This document shows positions 4,912 to 12,797 of a DNA stretch of 19,855 bases, one piece after another. This DNA comes from Veillonellaceae bacterium (GTDB taxonomy: Bacteria; Bacillota; Negativicutes; Veillonellales; Veillonellaceae), in the NCBI GenBank assembly GCA_900765165.1, contig CAAFQR010000144.1, positions 1 through 19,855 on the forward strand. Reading direction: 5' to 3'. The first letter of the stretch is position 1. Every line of letters starts with the position of its first letter. The translations under genes were made by a program, and so were the position numbers. The notes beneath the pieces were generated by a model. The model worked only from the letters and a program-made list of their open reading frames with translations, had not been told where the DNA came from and did not search any database.

Positions 4912-7485
4912 TTACTTCTTGCTAAAAGTAAATTCGCTACCATTGTAATCAACTTCGACGTGGTCGCCTTCTTGAATTTCACCTTTGATAATTTCCTTCG
5001 AGAGGGCGGTTTCAATAACGTGGGACAACAACCGACGTAACGGACGAGCGCCGTAGTTCGGGTCGAAGCCTTGGTCTGCCAATGCGTCGAGGGCTTTGTC
5101 GCTAGCGGACAAGGTAATCTTAATCTGGCGCGACAAGCGTTTGGACAAGGAGCTAATCAAAATCTTAGCGATGGCTTTGACTTGGTCTTTGTCGAGGGCA
5201 CGGAAGACGATGATGTCATCCACACGATTCAAGAATTCAGGACGGAAGTAGGATTTCAGCGTATCCTGCACCACCTGTTTGGCTTCGTCGTAGTTCTTAT
5301 TCAGAATGTCCTGGGAGCCCAGGTTACTGGTCATGATGATGATGGTGTTTTTGAAATTAACCACCCGGCCCTTGCCGTCGGTTAAGCGTCCGTCATCCAA
5401 GATTTGAAGCAATACGTTGAACACGTCGCGATGCGCTTTTTCGATTTCATCCAGCAAAATAACGCTGTACGGGCGACGGCGCACGGCTTCGGTTAACTGG
5501 CCGCCTTCGTCATAGCCAACGTATCCCGGAGGCGCCCCGATCAAACGAGACACACTGTGTTTTTCCATGTATTCACTCATATCAATACGAATGATGCTGC
5601 GTTCGTCATCAAAGAGGACGTCGGCCAAGGCTTTCGCCAATTCCGTTTTACCAACGCCGGTAGGACCGGTGAAGATAAAGGAACCTATGGGTCGGTTCGG
5701 GTCTTTGATACCTGCACGGGCACGGAGGATGGCTTCGCTAACAGCCGTTACGGCTTCGTCCTGGCCAACTACACGCTGGTGCAATACGTCATCTAAGTGG
5801 ATTAATTTTTCGCGTTCACCGGTCATAATCTTGGTAACCGGAATGCCGGTCCAACGACTTACGACTTTCGCGATATCTTCTTCGCCCACTTCTTCTTTTA
5901 AGAGCTGATCATCTTTCGAATGGGAAGCAATAGCGGCTTCTTCAGACGCTAACTTCTTCTGCAATTCCGGTAATTTACCATATTTCAATTCGGACAAGCG
6001 GTTCAAGTCATAATCGCGTTCGGCCTTTTCCATCTGGCTGTTCACGTCATCAATTTCCTTCTTGATGGCACGAACGCGGAGGATGGCGTTCTTTTCAGCA
6101 TCCCACTGGGCCTGCAGGTCGCTTTCCTGTTTCTTCAGGTCGTCTTTTTCGGTCTGCAAGGCTTCCAAACGACTCTTCGAAGCGTCGTCGGTTTCCTTCT
6201 TCAAGGCCTGTTCTTCAATTTCCAGCTGCATAATCTTGCGTTTTATTTCATCAAGAGGAGCCGGCATGGATTCGATTTCCGTACGAAGCTTAGCGGCCGC
6301 TTCGTCCACCAGGTCGATGGCCTTATCCGGCAAGAAACGGTCGGAAATGTAACGGTCACTCAAGGTAGCAGCGGCTACCAAAGCGGCATCACGAATACGA
6401 ACACCATGATGAACTTCGTAACGTTCCTTCAAGCCACGAAGGATAGAAATAGTATCTTCCACGGTCGGTTCGCCAACCATAACCGGCTGGAAACGACGTT
6501 CCAAAGCGGTATCTTTTTCAATGTATTTGCGGTATTCGTTGAGGGTGGTGGCACCAATGCAGTGCAATTCGCCACGAGCCAACATCGGTTTTAGGATGTT
6601 GCCGGCATCCATAGCGCCTTCAGCAGCACCGGCGCCCACTACGGTGTGGATTTCATCGATGAAGAGGATAATCTGGCCGTCGGATTTGGAGATTTCATTG
6701 AGGACGGCTTTCAAACGTTCTTCGAATTCACCACGGAATTTCGCGCCCGCTACCAACGAGCCCATGTCCAAGGAGTACAAGGTTTTGTTCTTCAAGGATT
6801 CCGGTACGTCGCCGAGGACGATACGGCGAGCCAAGCCTTCGACGATGGCCGTTTTACCAACACCAGGTTCACCAATGAGAACCGGGTTGTTCTTGGTACG
6901 ACGAGACAGGATTTCGATGGTACGACGGATTTCTTCGTCACGACCAATGACCGGGTCCATCTTGCCCTGACGAGCAGCGGCGGTCAAATCGCGGCCGTAT
7001 TTTTCCAAGGATTTGTACGCTTCTTCCGGGTTTTCGCCGGTTACGTTCTGTTTGCGGTTCTTCTTAACCGAAGCTTGAATGGCCGATTTAGTCAAACCAA
7101 ATTCCTTGCAGATGGTCTGCACTTCATTGCTGCCGTCAGTAGCAACGGCTAAGAGCAAGTGTTCCGTAGAAATGTAGTCGTCCTTCATGGAGTCCGCATA
7201 TTCCTGGGCACGGCCAATGACACGAACCATATCCGGGCCCATGCTCAAGCGGTCCGTACCTTTGACGGACGGAATGTTAGACAATTCCTTTTCCACCCGT
7301 GCCTTTAACATCGGTAAATCCGTGTTACATTCTTCAAATATGGTAGCCAACAGCCCTTCCGGTTCTTTGGCTAAGGCCAAGAGCACGTGAGCTGAGGTAA
7401 TTTCTTGGTTATATCGCATGGCCGCTGCTTGCTGTGCAGCTTCCATAACGGCTAATGCTTTTGTTGTAAAGTTCTTTTGACTCAT
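4912..7485 (-). CDS. clpB: ATP-dependent disaggregase ClpB
   Basis: ClpB is a cytoplasmic hexameric AAA+ chaperone that pulls polypeptides out of aggregates with DnaK/DnaJ/GrpE. The 857-residue length is typical. In order come the N domain (about 1-150), AAA1 with Walker A GEPGVGKT (205-212) and Walker B IILFIDE (272-278), the coiled-coil middle domain (about 400-525) that separates ClpB from ClpA/ClpC, and AAA2 with Walker A GPTGVGKT (607-614). AAA2 also has the pore loop GYVGYDEGG (654-662) and Walker B VILLDE (675-680). The C-terminal domain includes NYGARPLRRL. GGAGG lies seven bases before the ATG. The gene is monocistronic between two terminators. TTTGAC repeats overlie its promoter, consistent with heat-shock repression. 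Nothing in the protein is unusual. Confidence 0.98.
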   Translation of the reverse strand: MSQKNFTTKALAVMEAAQQAAAMRYNQEITSAHVLLALAKEPEGLLATIFEECNTDLPMLKARVEKELSNIPSVKGTDRLSMGPDMVRVIGRAQEYADSMKDDYISTEHLLLAVATDGSNEVQTICKEFGLTKSAIQASVKKNRKQNVTGENPEEAYKSLEKYGRDLTAAARQGKMDPVIGRDEEIRRTIEILSRRTKNNPVLIGEPGVGKTAIVEGLARRIVLGDVPESLKNKTLYSLDMGSLVAGAKFRGEFEERLKAVLNEISKSDGQIILFIDEIHTVVGAGAAEGAMDAGNILKPMLARGELHCIGATTLNEYRKYIEKDTALERRFQPVMVGEPTVEDTISILRGLKERYEVHHGVRIRDAALVAAATLSDRYISDRFLPDKAIDLVDEAAAKLRTEIESMPAPLDEIKRKIMQLEIEEQALKKETDDASKSRLEALQTEKDDLKKQESDLQAQWDAEKNAILRVRAIKKEIDDVNSQMEKAERDYDLNRLSELKYGKLPELQKKLASEEAAIASHSKDDQLLKEEVGEEDIAKVVSRWTGIPVTKIMTGEREKLIHLDDVLHQRVVGQDEAVTAVSEAILRARAGIKDPNRPIGSFIFTGPTGVGKTELAKALADVLFDDERSIIRIDMSEYMEKHSVSRLIGAPPGYVGYDEGGQLTEAVRRRPYSVILLDEIEKAHRDVFNVLLQILDDGRLTDGKGRVVNFKNTIIIMTSNLGSQDILNKNYDEAKQVVQDTLKSYFRPEFLNRVDDIIVFRALDKDQVKAIAKILISSLSKRLSRQIKITLSASDKALDALADQGFDPNYGARPLRRLLSHVIETALSKEIIKGEIQEGDHVEVDYNGSEFTFSKK

Positions 7486-7514
7486 AGAGCGCCTCCAACA
7501 TATCGAGTATTTGA

Positions 7515-7551
7515 TGAACGCCTTCGGGGCCTCGCCCCGTTCCCTCGTTCA
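7515..7551 (-). promoter_or_regulatory. Stem-loop in the clpB 5' leader
   Basis: An inner 5-bp GC stem (CGGGG 7525-7529 with CCCCG 7535-7539) is enclosed by TGAACG (7515-7520) and CGTTCA (7546-7551). It lies between the promoter and the ribosome binding site at about 7490. It may stabilise the message or affect translation; no RNA-thermometer pairing to the ribosome binding site is evident. Confidence 0.35.
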
Positions 7552-7563
7552 CCTTACAGTTAC

Positions 7564-7591
7564 ATTATATGCCATAAAGTCAAAAAGTCAA
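7564..7591 (-). promoter_or_regulatory. clpB promoter
   Basis: On the minus strand TTGACT (7591-7586) and a perfect TATAAT (7569-7564) are 16 bp apart, giving a leader of about 70 bases. The -35 is part of the TTTGAC repeat array. Confidence 0.8.
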
Positions 7592-7624
7592 ATATGAATT
7601 TTGCAAATTTGTCAAAAAGTCAAA
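7579..7624 (-). promoter_or_regulatory. CtsR-like repeated TTTGAC boxes upstream of clpB
   Basis: GTCAAA occurs at 7579, 7587, 7611 and 7619 (plus strand), forming two pairs. Within each pair the starts are 8 bp apart, and the pairs themselves are 32 bp apart. The downstream pair covers the clpB -35. CtsR, the class III heat-shock repressor of Firmicutes, binds tandem GGTCAAA heptads, but its usual pitch is 10 bp, so this is CtsR-like and not canonical. Confidence 0.55.
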
Positions 7625-7654
7625 TAGCCTAGCAGAATATCACTGCTAGGCTAT
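7624..7654 (-). terminator. Terminator of the MFS transporter gene
   Basis: A perfect 12-bp stem, ATAGCCTAGCAG (7624-7635) with CTGCTAGGCTAT (7643-7654), has a 7-base loop. In the minus direction it runs into TTTGACTTTTTG. It separates the transporter from clpB. Confidence 0.85.
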
Positions 7655-7694
7655 GAAAAGAGCACGACTATTACGTTTTGTGAAATCAACGGCC

Positions 7695-8927
7695 TTATCG
7701 CTGGGGCGTGGAATGTACGGGCTGCGCTAAAGCGACACTGTCTTTTTTAGAGTTAAAGCGCAACGATGCTAAGGCGCCTAAGAAAACAAGTAAAATAACA
7801 AACCCGAACACCGCGTCGTAGTTACCGGCGAACCACACGAGAAGAGCGCCCATAACCGGCGGTGCCACAACGCCACCTAACTGTTGGCCCAACAGTACGA
7901 GCCCCGTTGAGGAACTAATCATTTCAGAGGGCATATATTTCATGGACAGCATGTACACCGTAGCGGAGCCAATACTCATGAGCACGGTTACGGCCGTTAA
8001 GAGCGCAAAACCAGCGGCAATGCTGCTTACCTTCAGCATTGCATACAGAAGTAAACCACCGATGACGAGAATGGCAGACAGTGCATAGCGTTCGCGACCG
8101 TTGAAGTAAACATCTAAAATATAGCTACTGAAGTTCATGAACACGAAGGACACAATCCACGGAATCAAGGACAGCATCCCCATGTGCAACAGGTCGAGGC
8201 CCTTCGATTCCACCCAATAGGACGGTAGCCACGCATTGAGGCCCCACATGAACGCACCCAAACCAAACTGGATGAACGCCAGCAACATGGCATTGCTATT
8301 GGTCACCGCCTGTTTAAGGCCCAACTGCTTGTGAACGGTCACCGTCCTCTTTTCCAGGTGCGGTGTTTTATACTGCGTCATGAACAGAAACGCCAGCAAG
8401 GCGCCTACAACGGCAAAGCAACCGAACATGACACGCCAGCCGAACCACTGCGTCATGGCAGCGCAGAACAAGATACCAACCGCTACGCCCACCGATCCGG
8501 CCGATGCCTGGAACGCCTTCGCACGGCCGCGCTTTTCCGGCGGAAACAACTCCATAATCGCCACCGACGTTACACCACCCAAACCGCCTTGGGTAAAACC
8601 GAGCAGCGAACGCATAGCCAGTAAGGCTACCAGCGACGTAATCGTCCCTGTCAAACCGGAGAATAACCCCCACGCGACCATGATGAACGCCAACGCGCGG
8701 CGCACGCCCAGGTGATTGACGAACCAACCACTGCTCATGGTCATCAACGAGTACATCAAGAAATAACCACTAACAGCCATGCCAACTTGAATGGTCGAAA
8801 GGCCCAGTTCCGAACGCATCGGTACCGACGCAATATTTACCGCTTGTACATCAATAAAGCCAACGCCCCATGCCACGAACAGCATGAACAGTAGCCGCCG
8901 GCTTTGCTTCAATTCTTCACCCGTCAT
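7695..8927 (-). CDS. MFS transporter, anion:cation symporter type, 410 aa
   Basis: This is an inner-membrane protein with about 12 hydrophobic segments, the usual length of a major facilitator carrier. After TM2 it has a variant motif A (GWFVNHLGVRRA, 67-78) with Asn where Asp is common. RSLLGFTQGGLGG and LFPPEKRGRAKAF follow, as in ACS-family organic-anion carriers (sugar acids, aromatic acids). The start FIDVQAVNIASVPM resembles the TM1 signature of that family. AAGGAGAG lies eight bases before the ATG. The gene is divergent from the regulator at 9165, which probably controls it. The substrate is unknown; an organic acid is the best family-level guess. A strong terminator follows. Confidence 0.85.
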   Translation of the reverse strand: MTGEELKQSRRLLFMLFVAWGVGFIDVQAVNIASVPMRSELGLSTIQVGMAVSGYFLMYSLMTMSSGWFVNHLGVRRALAFIMVAWGLFSGLTGTITSLVALLAMRSLLGFTQGGLGGVTSVAIMELFPPEKRGRAKAFQASAGSVGVAVGILFCAAMTQWFGWRVMFGCFAVVGALLAFLFMTQYKTPHLEKRTVTVHKQLGLKQAVTNSNAMLLAFIQFGLGAFMWGLNAWLPSYWVESKGLDLLHMGMLSLIPWIVSFVFMNFSSYILDVYFNGRERYALSAILVIGGLLLYAMLKVSSIAAGFALLTAVTVLMSIGSATVYMLSMKYMPSEMISSSTGLVLLGQQLGGVVAPPVMGALLVWFAGNYDAVFGFVILLVFLGALASLRFNSKKDSVALAQPVHSTPQR

Positions 8928-9164
8928 CGTACTCTCTCCTTTTTGCCCTATATCCGGACCTAACTTGCTAGGTTCTTTTCATTTCATAAATACATTTCGG
9001 ACATATTCCGTAAATAGTCTTTTATTGGTTATAATACTACAACATTTTCAACTTCATGGCAAAAGAATTTTACGAATGAATTCATGCAATTAAGTAATAT
9101 TGTATTCCACCGTCGAACCACTTATAATGAAACGTAACAGGCGTTCTAGCAAAAGGAGTCTTCT
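8928..9164. promoter_or_regulatory. Divergent control region between transporter and regulator
   Basis: Two imperfect inverted repeats lie in the transporter leader: ACCTAAC/GCTAGGT (8958-8973) and ATTTCGGA/TCCGTAAAT (8994-9015). Either could be the operator of the regulator encoded at 9165. No convincing minus-strand promoter hexamers were found. Confidence 0.35.
9100..9128 (+). promoter_or_regulatory. Promoter of the winged-helix regulator gene
   Basis: TTGTAT (9100-9105) and a perfect TATAAT (9123-9128) are 17 bp apart, about 37 bases upstream of the ATG at 9165. Confidence 0.65.
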
Positions 9165-10487
9165 ATGTACACTATCGGCATTTTGAGCAACAGCCCGTCG
9201 TATCTGGCGCAAATCCACGACGAGGCGACGCAGATTTTCAATGAACTCACAACGTCATTACTGACGTTTACCTATACCAACACAACTGAAATCAAGGACC
9301 TCATCGAAGCGCATCCCGAGGTGGATGGCTGGATGTTCTCCGATGAAATGACCTACCTCCACGGCCAGCAGTATGTGAAGCCGCACACGCCGATAACGTA
9401 TTGCCAGTTAAATCGGCTGGAGTTCTTCCATTTTCTCTTGGTAGCGCTCTATCAATCGCCATCTCACGAGCTTCGCGTGTCCGTAGATTTTCCGGAAAGC
9501 AACGCAACGGAATGGTCCGCCGCTTTAACAGAAGCACATATTTCACCGGAGCCGCTCAAATGGTGCACCTATGATGCTTTGCAAATCGACAATCTATTTT
9601 CGGACATAACGAAGTCGCACCAAGTTCATTGGCAAAACGGTCAAATCGACCGGGTGCTCACGTCATCCCCTAAGGTGTACGATGCCTTACAGGCTTCTGG
9701 TGTACCAGTTTTGCAAATGCGTGGCAGTACCTTTACCATCCAAAGCGCGCTCGCCACGTTGCGTGAACAAATTACGCGCCAAGAGTTGATGAATAACCAG
9801 GTCGCTATCGTTCGCTTTGAAGTTACCGACATCGAAAAGCTTTTATCCATCATCCCGGCGGACTTGCGGTTTCAGCTCTTAGAGCTCCGCATCAAGGAGT
9901 CCATGATTAATCTCTGCAAGGATCTTCACGGTTCGTACTTGTCCGACAAGGACAGCGGCCGCTACGAAATTTTCGCATCCCGCGGCATCATCGAGGAAAA
10001 CATCCCTACCATCGCCAAGACGTTGGCTAATGTGCGCGATACCCTTTCCGTTGAAATGACTGCCGGCATCGGCATTGGCTTCACCGCCTTCGAGGCGCAG
10101 CGTCATGCGTTTCAGGCCTTGGCCTATGGTCGTCGCCAAACACCGGCACAAAGCATCGTCAGCATCGACACGGATGGCACTATCATCGAGCTCCCGCACA
10201 CGGAAGACGCACTCCGTTTCACTGCGTCCGTTTCAGATCCAAAGCTTTTAGAAGTGCTCAAATCCGTTGGCGTTGGCGTGAAGAACTTCAACCGCCTCAA
10301 AGCAGTTGCTGAAAAAATGCCGAACGGCTTCACCCCTGCCGAGCTAGCTGACCACCTGAGCGTCACCGACCGCAGCGCTCGTCGCCTCCTCGCCAACCTC
10401 GCCGAAGTCAAACTCGTGGAAGTCATTGGCGAAGAAGCCACCGCCGAACGCGGTCGACCTACCAAACGCTACAAGCTGAAAGCGTAA
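9165..10487 (+). CDS. Transcriptional regulator, GGDEF-like core and C-terminal winged helix, 440 aa
   Basis: The last 55 residues are a winged helix-turn-helix (FTPAELADHLSVTDRSARRL, then ERGRPTKRYKLK as wing). A central region (about 210-330) has VAIVRFEVTDIEKLL, SDKDSGRYEIFAS and AGIGIGFTAFEAQRHAFQAL. That looks like the degenerate nucleotide-cyclase (GGDEF-like) fold found in PucR/CdaR-type regulators, without a GGDEF signature. The N-terminal 200 residues are not recognised and may sense a ligand. AAAGGAG lies six bases before the ATG. The gene diverges from the MFS transporter, so it is likely the transporter's local regulator. A bidirectional terminator follows. Confidence 0.75.
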   Translation: MYTIGILSNSPSYLAQIHDEATQIFNELTTSLLTFTYTNTTEIKDLIEAHPEVDGWMFSDEMTYLHGQQYVKPHTPITYCQLNRLEFFHFLLVALYQSPSHELRVSVDFPESNATEWSAALTEAHISPEPLKWCTYDALQIDNLFSDITKSHQVHWQNGQIDRVLTSSPKVYDALQASGVPVLQMRGSTFTIQSALATLREQITRQELMNNQVAIVRFEVTDIEKLLSIIPADLRFQLLELRIKESMINLCKDLHGSYLSDKDSGRYEIFASRGIIEENIPTIAKTLANVRDTLSVEMTAGIGIGFTAFEAQRHAFQALAYGRRQTPAQSIVSIDTDGTIIELPHTEDALRFTASVSDPKLLEVLKSVGVGVKNFNRLKAVAEKMPNGFTPAELADHLSVTDRSARRLLANLAEVKLVEVIGEEATAERGRPTKRYKLKA

Positions 10488-10539
10488 AAATCATACTAGT
10501 AAAGACACGCTAAAAGCACAAAACTTGATATCCAATTTT

Positions 10540-10584
10540 AAAAGGCGATAGATCCAGATATTTACTGGTCCTATCGCCTTTTTT
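10540..10584. terminator. Bidirectional terminator between regulator and amidase genes
   Basis: AAAAGGCGATAG (10540-10551) pairs with CTATCGCCTTTT (10571-10582), followed by TT on the plus strand and TTTTAAAATTGG on the minus strand. CCAG/CTGG extend the stem. It serves two convergent genes. Confidence 0.85.
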
Positions 10585-10648
10585 ACCAACACTTTTGTCC
10601 ATCCAAAACTTAAATTGCTCGTATGTTTTTTATGCACTATCAAATTCT

Positions 10649-11452
10649 CTATTCGTACATGGAAGGCCGTCGCAAGGTAATATACGGCCGCTTCGCGCGG
10701 CTTTCTTTGGTCTGTTCCAAATCAATTTCGCAGGTTATGAGCTGTTCTTGATTATCCGCCTTCAGGATAACCTCACCGTCCGGGTCAACCACAATAGACT
10801 GCCCCGCAAAAGTGGCGTCGCCTTCAGTGCCAACGCGGTTGCACATGGCAATAAACACGTTGCTGTGCATGGCCTGCACGCGCAGTTCCCACTCAAACAT
10901 TTCCAGCGGCTCGCCTTCGATATTCGCCGTCGGTATGATAATCAGCTGTGCCCCTTTGGACGCACAAGTCCTTATGCTTTCCGGCAAATGACGGTCAAAG
11001 CAGATGACAATGCCCACTTTGCCCCATGGCGTGTCGAACACATGGAAACCGTCGGTGGACGGGGTGTAATAATCCCGTTCGTAGAAATTCTGAGCCTGCA
11101 ACACATGGACCATGGTAGCGACGCCGTTTATTTCACCGTCCGGCGTAATCCACAGCGACGCATCAAAAGGCTTGCCATCGCGCTGTAAATACACGTTTGG
11201 TGAAATAAACAGCCCCTCCGTCCGCGCCGCTTCACAGAATTCCAGAACATAGTCGCTGTCCTCGGTGAGGCAATACTCCTTCACGGGATACGGCGTGTCC
11301 GCCGCTTCATACTGCGGAAAAAACGGCGTCAACTGAATTTCCGGAAAGAACAACAAATCACTGCCACTGGCTTCGCGGCAAAAGGCCAACGACTTCTCTA
11401 AATTCTTGGCCATGTCCCCACTCATCGCCATCTGTGCCATTGCTAACTTCAT
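10649..11452 (-). CDS. Nitrilase-superfamily amidohydrolase lacking the catalytic lysine, 267 aa
   Basis: Carbon-nitrogen hydrolases split amides or N-carbamoyl groups in the cytoplasm with a Glu-Lys-Cys triad. Here Glu38 (FFPEIQLTP), Cys151 (VICFDRHLPESIRTC) and the second glutamate Glu125 (NFYERDYYTP) are present. The segment where the lysine belongs reads EINGVATMVHVLQAQ and has no lysine at all; the residue at or next to that place is Thr113 or Met114. GAQLIIIPTANIEGEP, VFIAMCNRVG and RRPSMYE are well kept, so the fold is intact. The length is normal. AAAAGGAG precedes the ATG by eight bases. It stands alone. Family relatives include N-carbamoyl amidases, but with the lysine missing the enzyme may be inactive or altered. 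Confidence 0.88.
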   Translation of the reverse strand: MKLAMAQMAMSGDMAKNLEKSLAFCREASGSDLLFFPEIQLTPFFPQYEAADTPYPVKEYCLTEDSDYVLEFCEAARTEGLFISPNVYLQRDGKPFDASLWITPDGEINGVATMVHVLQAQNFYERDYYTPSTDGFHVFDTPWGKVGIVICFDRHLPESIRTCASKGAQLIIIPTANIEGEPLEMFEWELRVQAMHSNVFIAMCNRVGTEGDATFAGQSIVVDPDGEVILKADNQEQLITCEIDLEQTKESRAKRPYITLRRPSMYE

Positions 11453-11475
11453 AGTCCCTGCTCCTTTTCTCGTTG

Positions 11476-11499
11476 TTAAAAACGATTTTTCGTTTTTAA
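11476..11499. promoter_or_regulatory. AT-rich inverted repeat upstream of the amidase gene
   Basis: TTAAAAACG (11476-11484) and CGTTTTTAA (11491-11499) form a 9-bp inverted repeat with a 6-base spacer, about 25 bases upstream of the amidase start. It is a candidate operator or leader hairpin. Confidence 0.35.
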
Positions 11500-11526
11500 T
11501 AGATACTAATTAGTTTAGATACAAAT

Positions 11527-11557
11527 AACGACGCAGTCATCTTATGACCGCGTCGTT
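11527..11557 (-). terminator. Terminator of the M48 protease gene
   Basis: AACGACGC/GCGTCGTT (11527-11534, 11550-11557) and GTCAT/ATGAC (11536-11548) form one stem. The single non-pairing position becomes G-U on the minus strand. TTATTTGTAT follows in that direction. Confidence 0.85.
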
Positions 11558-11593
11558 GCTCATTACTATTTTACTACATTTTACTGTTTTAGC

Positions 11594-12517
11594 CTATTTA
11601 TTGCGTTCCAATTCCATCAAGCGTTGCACGCGTTTTCGCAGCGGCGGATGGTCGCTAAAGAGTCGTGCAAAGAAGCCATTTACATCGCCATTGCGTGAGA
11701 GTTTGTCTAATGCCGATGCGAGCTGACGGCCCAAGCCGATTTCATAGGCGAAGCGGTCGGCGCGGTATTCATTAATGCGCGATCCAAACGGTGCCAAGAT
11801 AACGAAGCTGAAGTTTACCACGGATTGCATGATGTGAATCACAAAGGTAATGGCCGCAATAATCAGCGAGAACACCAACGCCAACAGGTTGACGATGGGA
11901 ATAAAACGCACGATGGCGCTGAACACCGAGAAGATGATGATAAGCAAATTGAAGATGCGGAGCACAAAGTTGTACGCCGTCGTGATGGCGTAGGCGGTCA
12001 TGCCATACGTCGTGTCACGATGAATAATGTGGCTCAGTTCGTGCGCCAACACGCCACGCAGTTCATCGTAAGTAAGGGCATTGATGAGCCCTGCTAGGAC
12101 CACCACCCGGTTATGTCCGAGGGCGAAGGCGTTTATTTCAGGAGACGCCTGAATATAAAGCCGGTACTTGTCCGGATTCACGCCGGCCCGCTCGCACACA
12201 TCGTCCCAGCAGTCGTAGAGAAAGTCGCCTAGCTCGCCTTCCGGCTCGTAAATATTCTTAAATTTTAATTGCAAGCTTTGCACCGGCGGCAACTGGAATA
12301 ACACAATGAACGCCACGTACAATAGCACTGTCCAAACGCAGGCCGCGCTGAAGCTGTCCACCGACAAGTGCAAGGTTGTCAAAATCTTCACAATAAAGGG
12401 CTGTTCCAACACGGCCCCCACATGGATTAATATCGCTATTTCGTTAATAATCGTCAGGATAAACGCCGTTATCAGGCCATACGCCACGGCCGATAAAAGT
12501 ACTAAAGCAACGCCCAT
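11594..12517 (-). CDS. M48-family membrane zinc protease, HtpX-like, 307 aa
   Basis: HtpX-type proteases sit in the inner membrane and degrade damaged membrane proteins. The protein has two N-terminal hydrophobic segments, the zinc motif HELSH (in VLAHELSHIIHRD) and a third ligand in NEYRADRFAYE. Two further membrane segments lie between these, and the C-terminus has SDHPPLRKRVQRLMEL, typical of the family. NAFALGHNRVVVLAGL is the usual edge-strand region. A longer frame begins at 12556, but only the ATG at 12515-12517 has a ribosome binding site (AGGAGG at 12530-12525, seven bases away), so I start there. It diverges from a marR gene and shares a control region with it, suggesting joint stress control. 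Confidence 0.88.
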   Translation of the reverse strand: MGVALVLLSAVAYGLITAFILTIINEIAILIHVGAVLEQPFIVKILTTLHLSVDSFSAACVWTVLLYVAFIVLFQLPPVQSLQLKFKNIYEPEGELGDFLYDCWDDVCERAGVNPDKYRLYIQASPEINAFALGHNRVVVLAGLINALTYDELRGVLAHELSHIIHRDTTYGMTAYAITTAYNFVLRIFNLLIIIFSVFSAIVRFIPIVNLLALVFSLIIAAITFVIHIMQSVVNFSFVILAPFGSRINEYRADRFAYEIGLGRQLASALDKLSRNGDVNGFFARLFSDHPPLRKRVQRLMELERNK

Positions 12518-12628
12518 CGCAAAACCTCCTATGTTGCTAACGATGCGCCATCCCATATGCGCGCACCATCACCCCTACCTGCCCAAGCTAGCGCAGTTTC
12601 TAAAACACATGCGAGGAGTGATACCTCT

Positions 12629-12657
12629 ATAGTATGCTAATTTGAGCCGCTTGACAA
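12629..12657 (-). promoter_or_regulatory. Promoter of the M48 protease gene
   Basis: On the minus strand TTGTCA (12657-12652) and TACTAT (12634-12629) are 17 bp apart. The -35 overlaps, base for base, the -35 of the divergent marR promoter. Confidence 0.6.
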
Positions 12658-12679
12658 ATTTACTTCTATATAGCATAAT
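12651..12679 (+). promoter_or_regulatory. Promoter of the marR - Cys4-protein operon
   Basis: A perfect TTGACA (12651-12656) and CATAAT (12674-12679) are 17 bp apart, leaving a leader of about 110 bases. AGGAGG at 12761-12766 in the leader has no start codon near it. Confidence 0.8.
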
Positions 12680-12704
12680 TGGGTTAAGGTTCTATATAGA
12701 AGTA
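12661..12704. promoter_or_regulatory. Paired TTCTATATAGAA operator-like palindromes
   Basis: TACTTCTATATAG (12661-12673) and CTATATAGAAGTA (12692-12704) are 13-bp inverted repeats. The right one contains the perfect palindrome TTCTATATAGAA (12690-12701), and the left one a partial copy (TTCTATATAGCA, 12664-12675), with centres 26 bp apart. One covers the spacer and -10 of the marR promoter and the other lies just after the likely transcription start, as expected for autorepression. Confidence 0.7.
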
Positions 12705-12797
12705 TTGTGAAATTACCACACGCTACGCGCGTTAGCGCCACTGTTCGGCGTGCACTTCTAGGAGGACTTTCATTTCACAGAAAGGTTGGGGAACGTT

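Noticed and set aside
7579..7624. Canonical CtsR operator
   Set aside because: The heptad pitch is 8 bp and not 10, so only a CtsR-like label is justified.
12518..12556. Upstream start for the M48 protease
   Set aside because: No ribosome binding site precedes it, while AGGAGG inside this stretch is ideally placed for the ATG at 12517.
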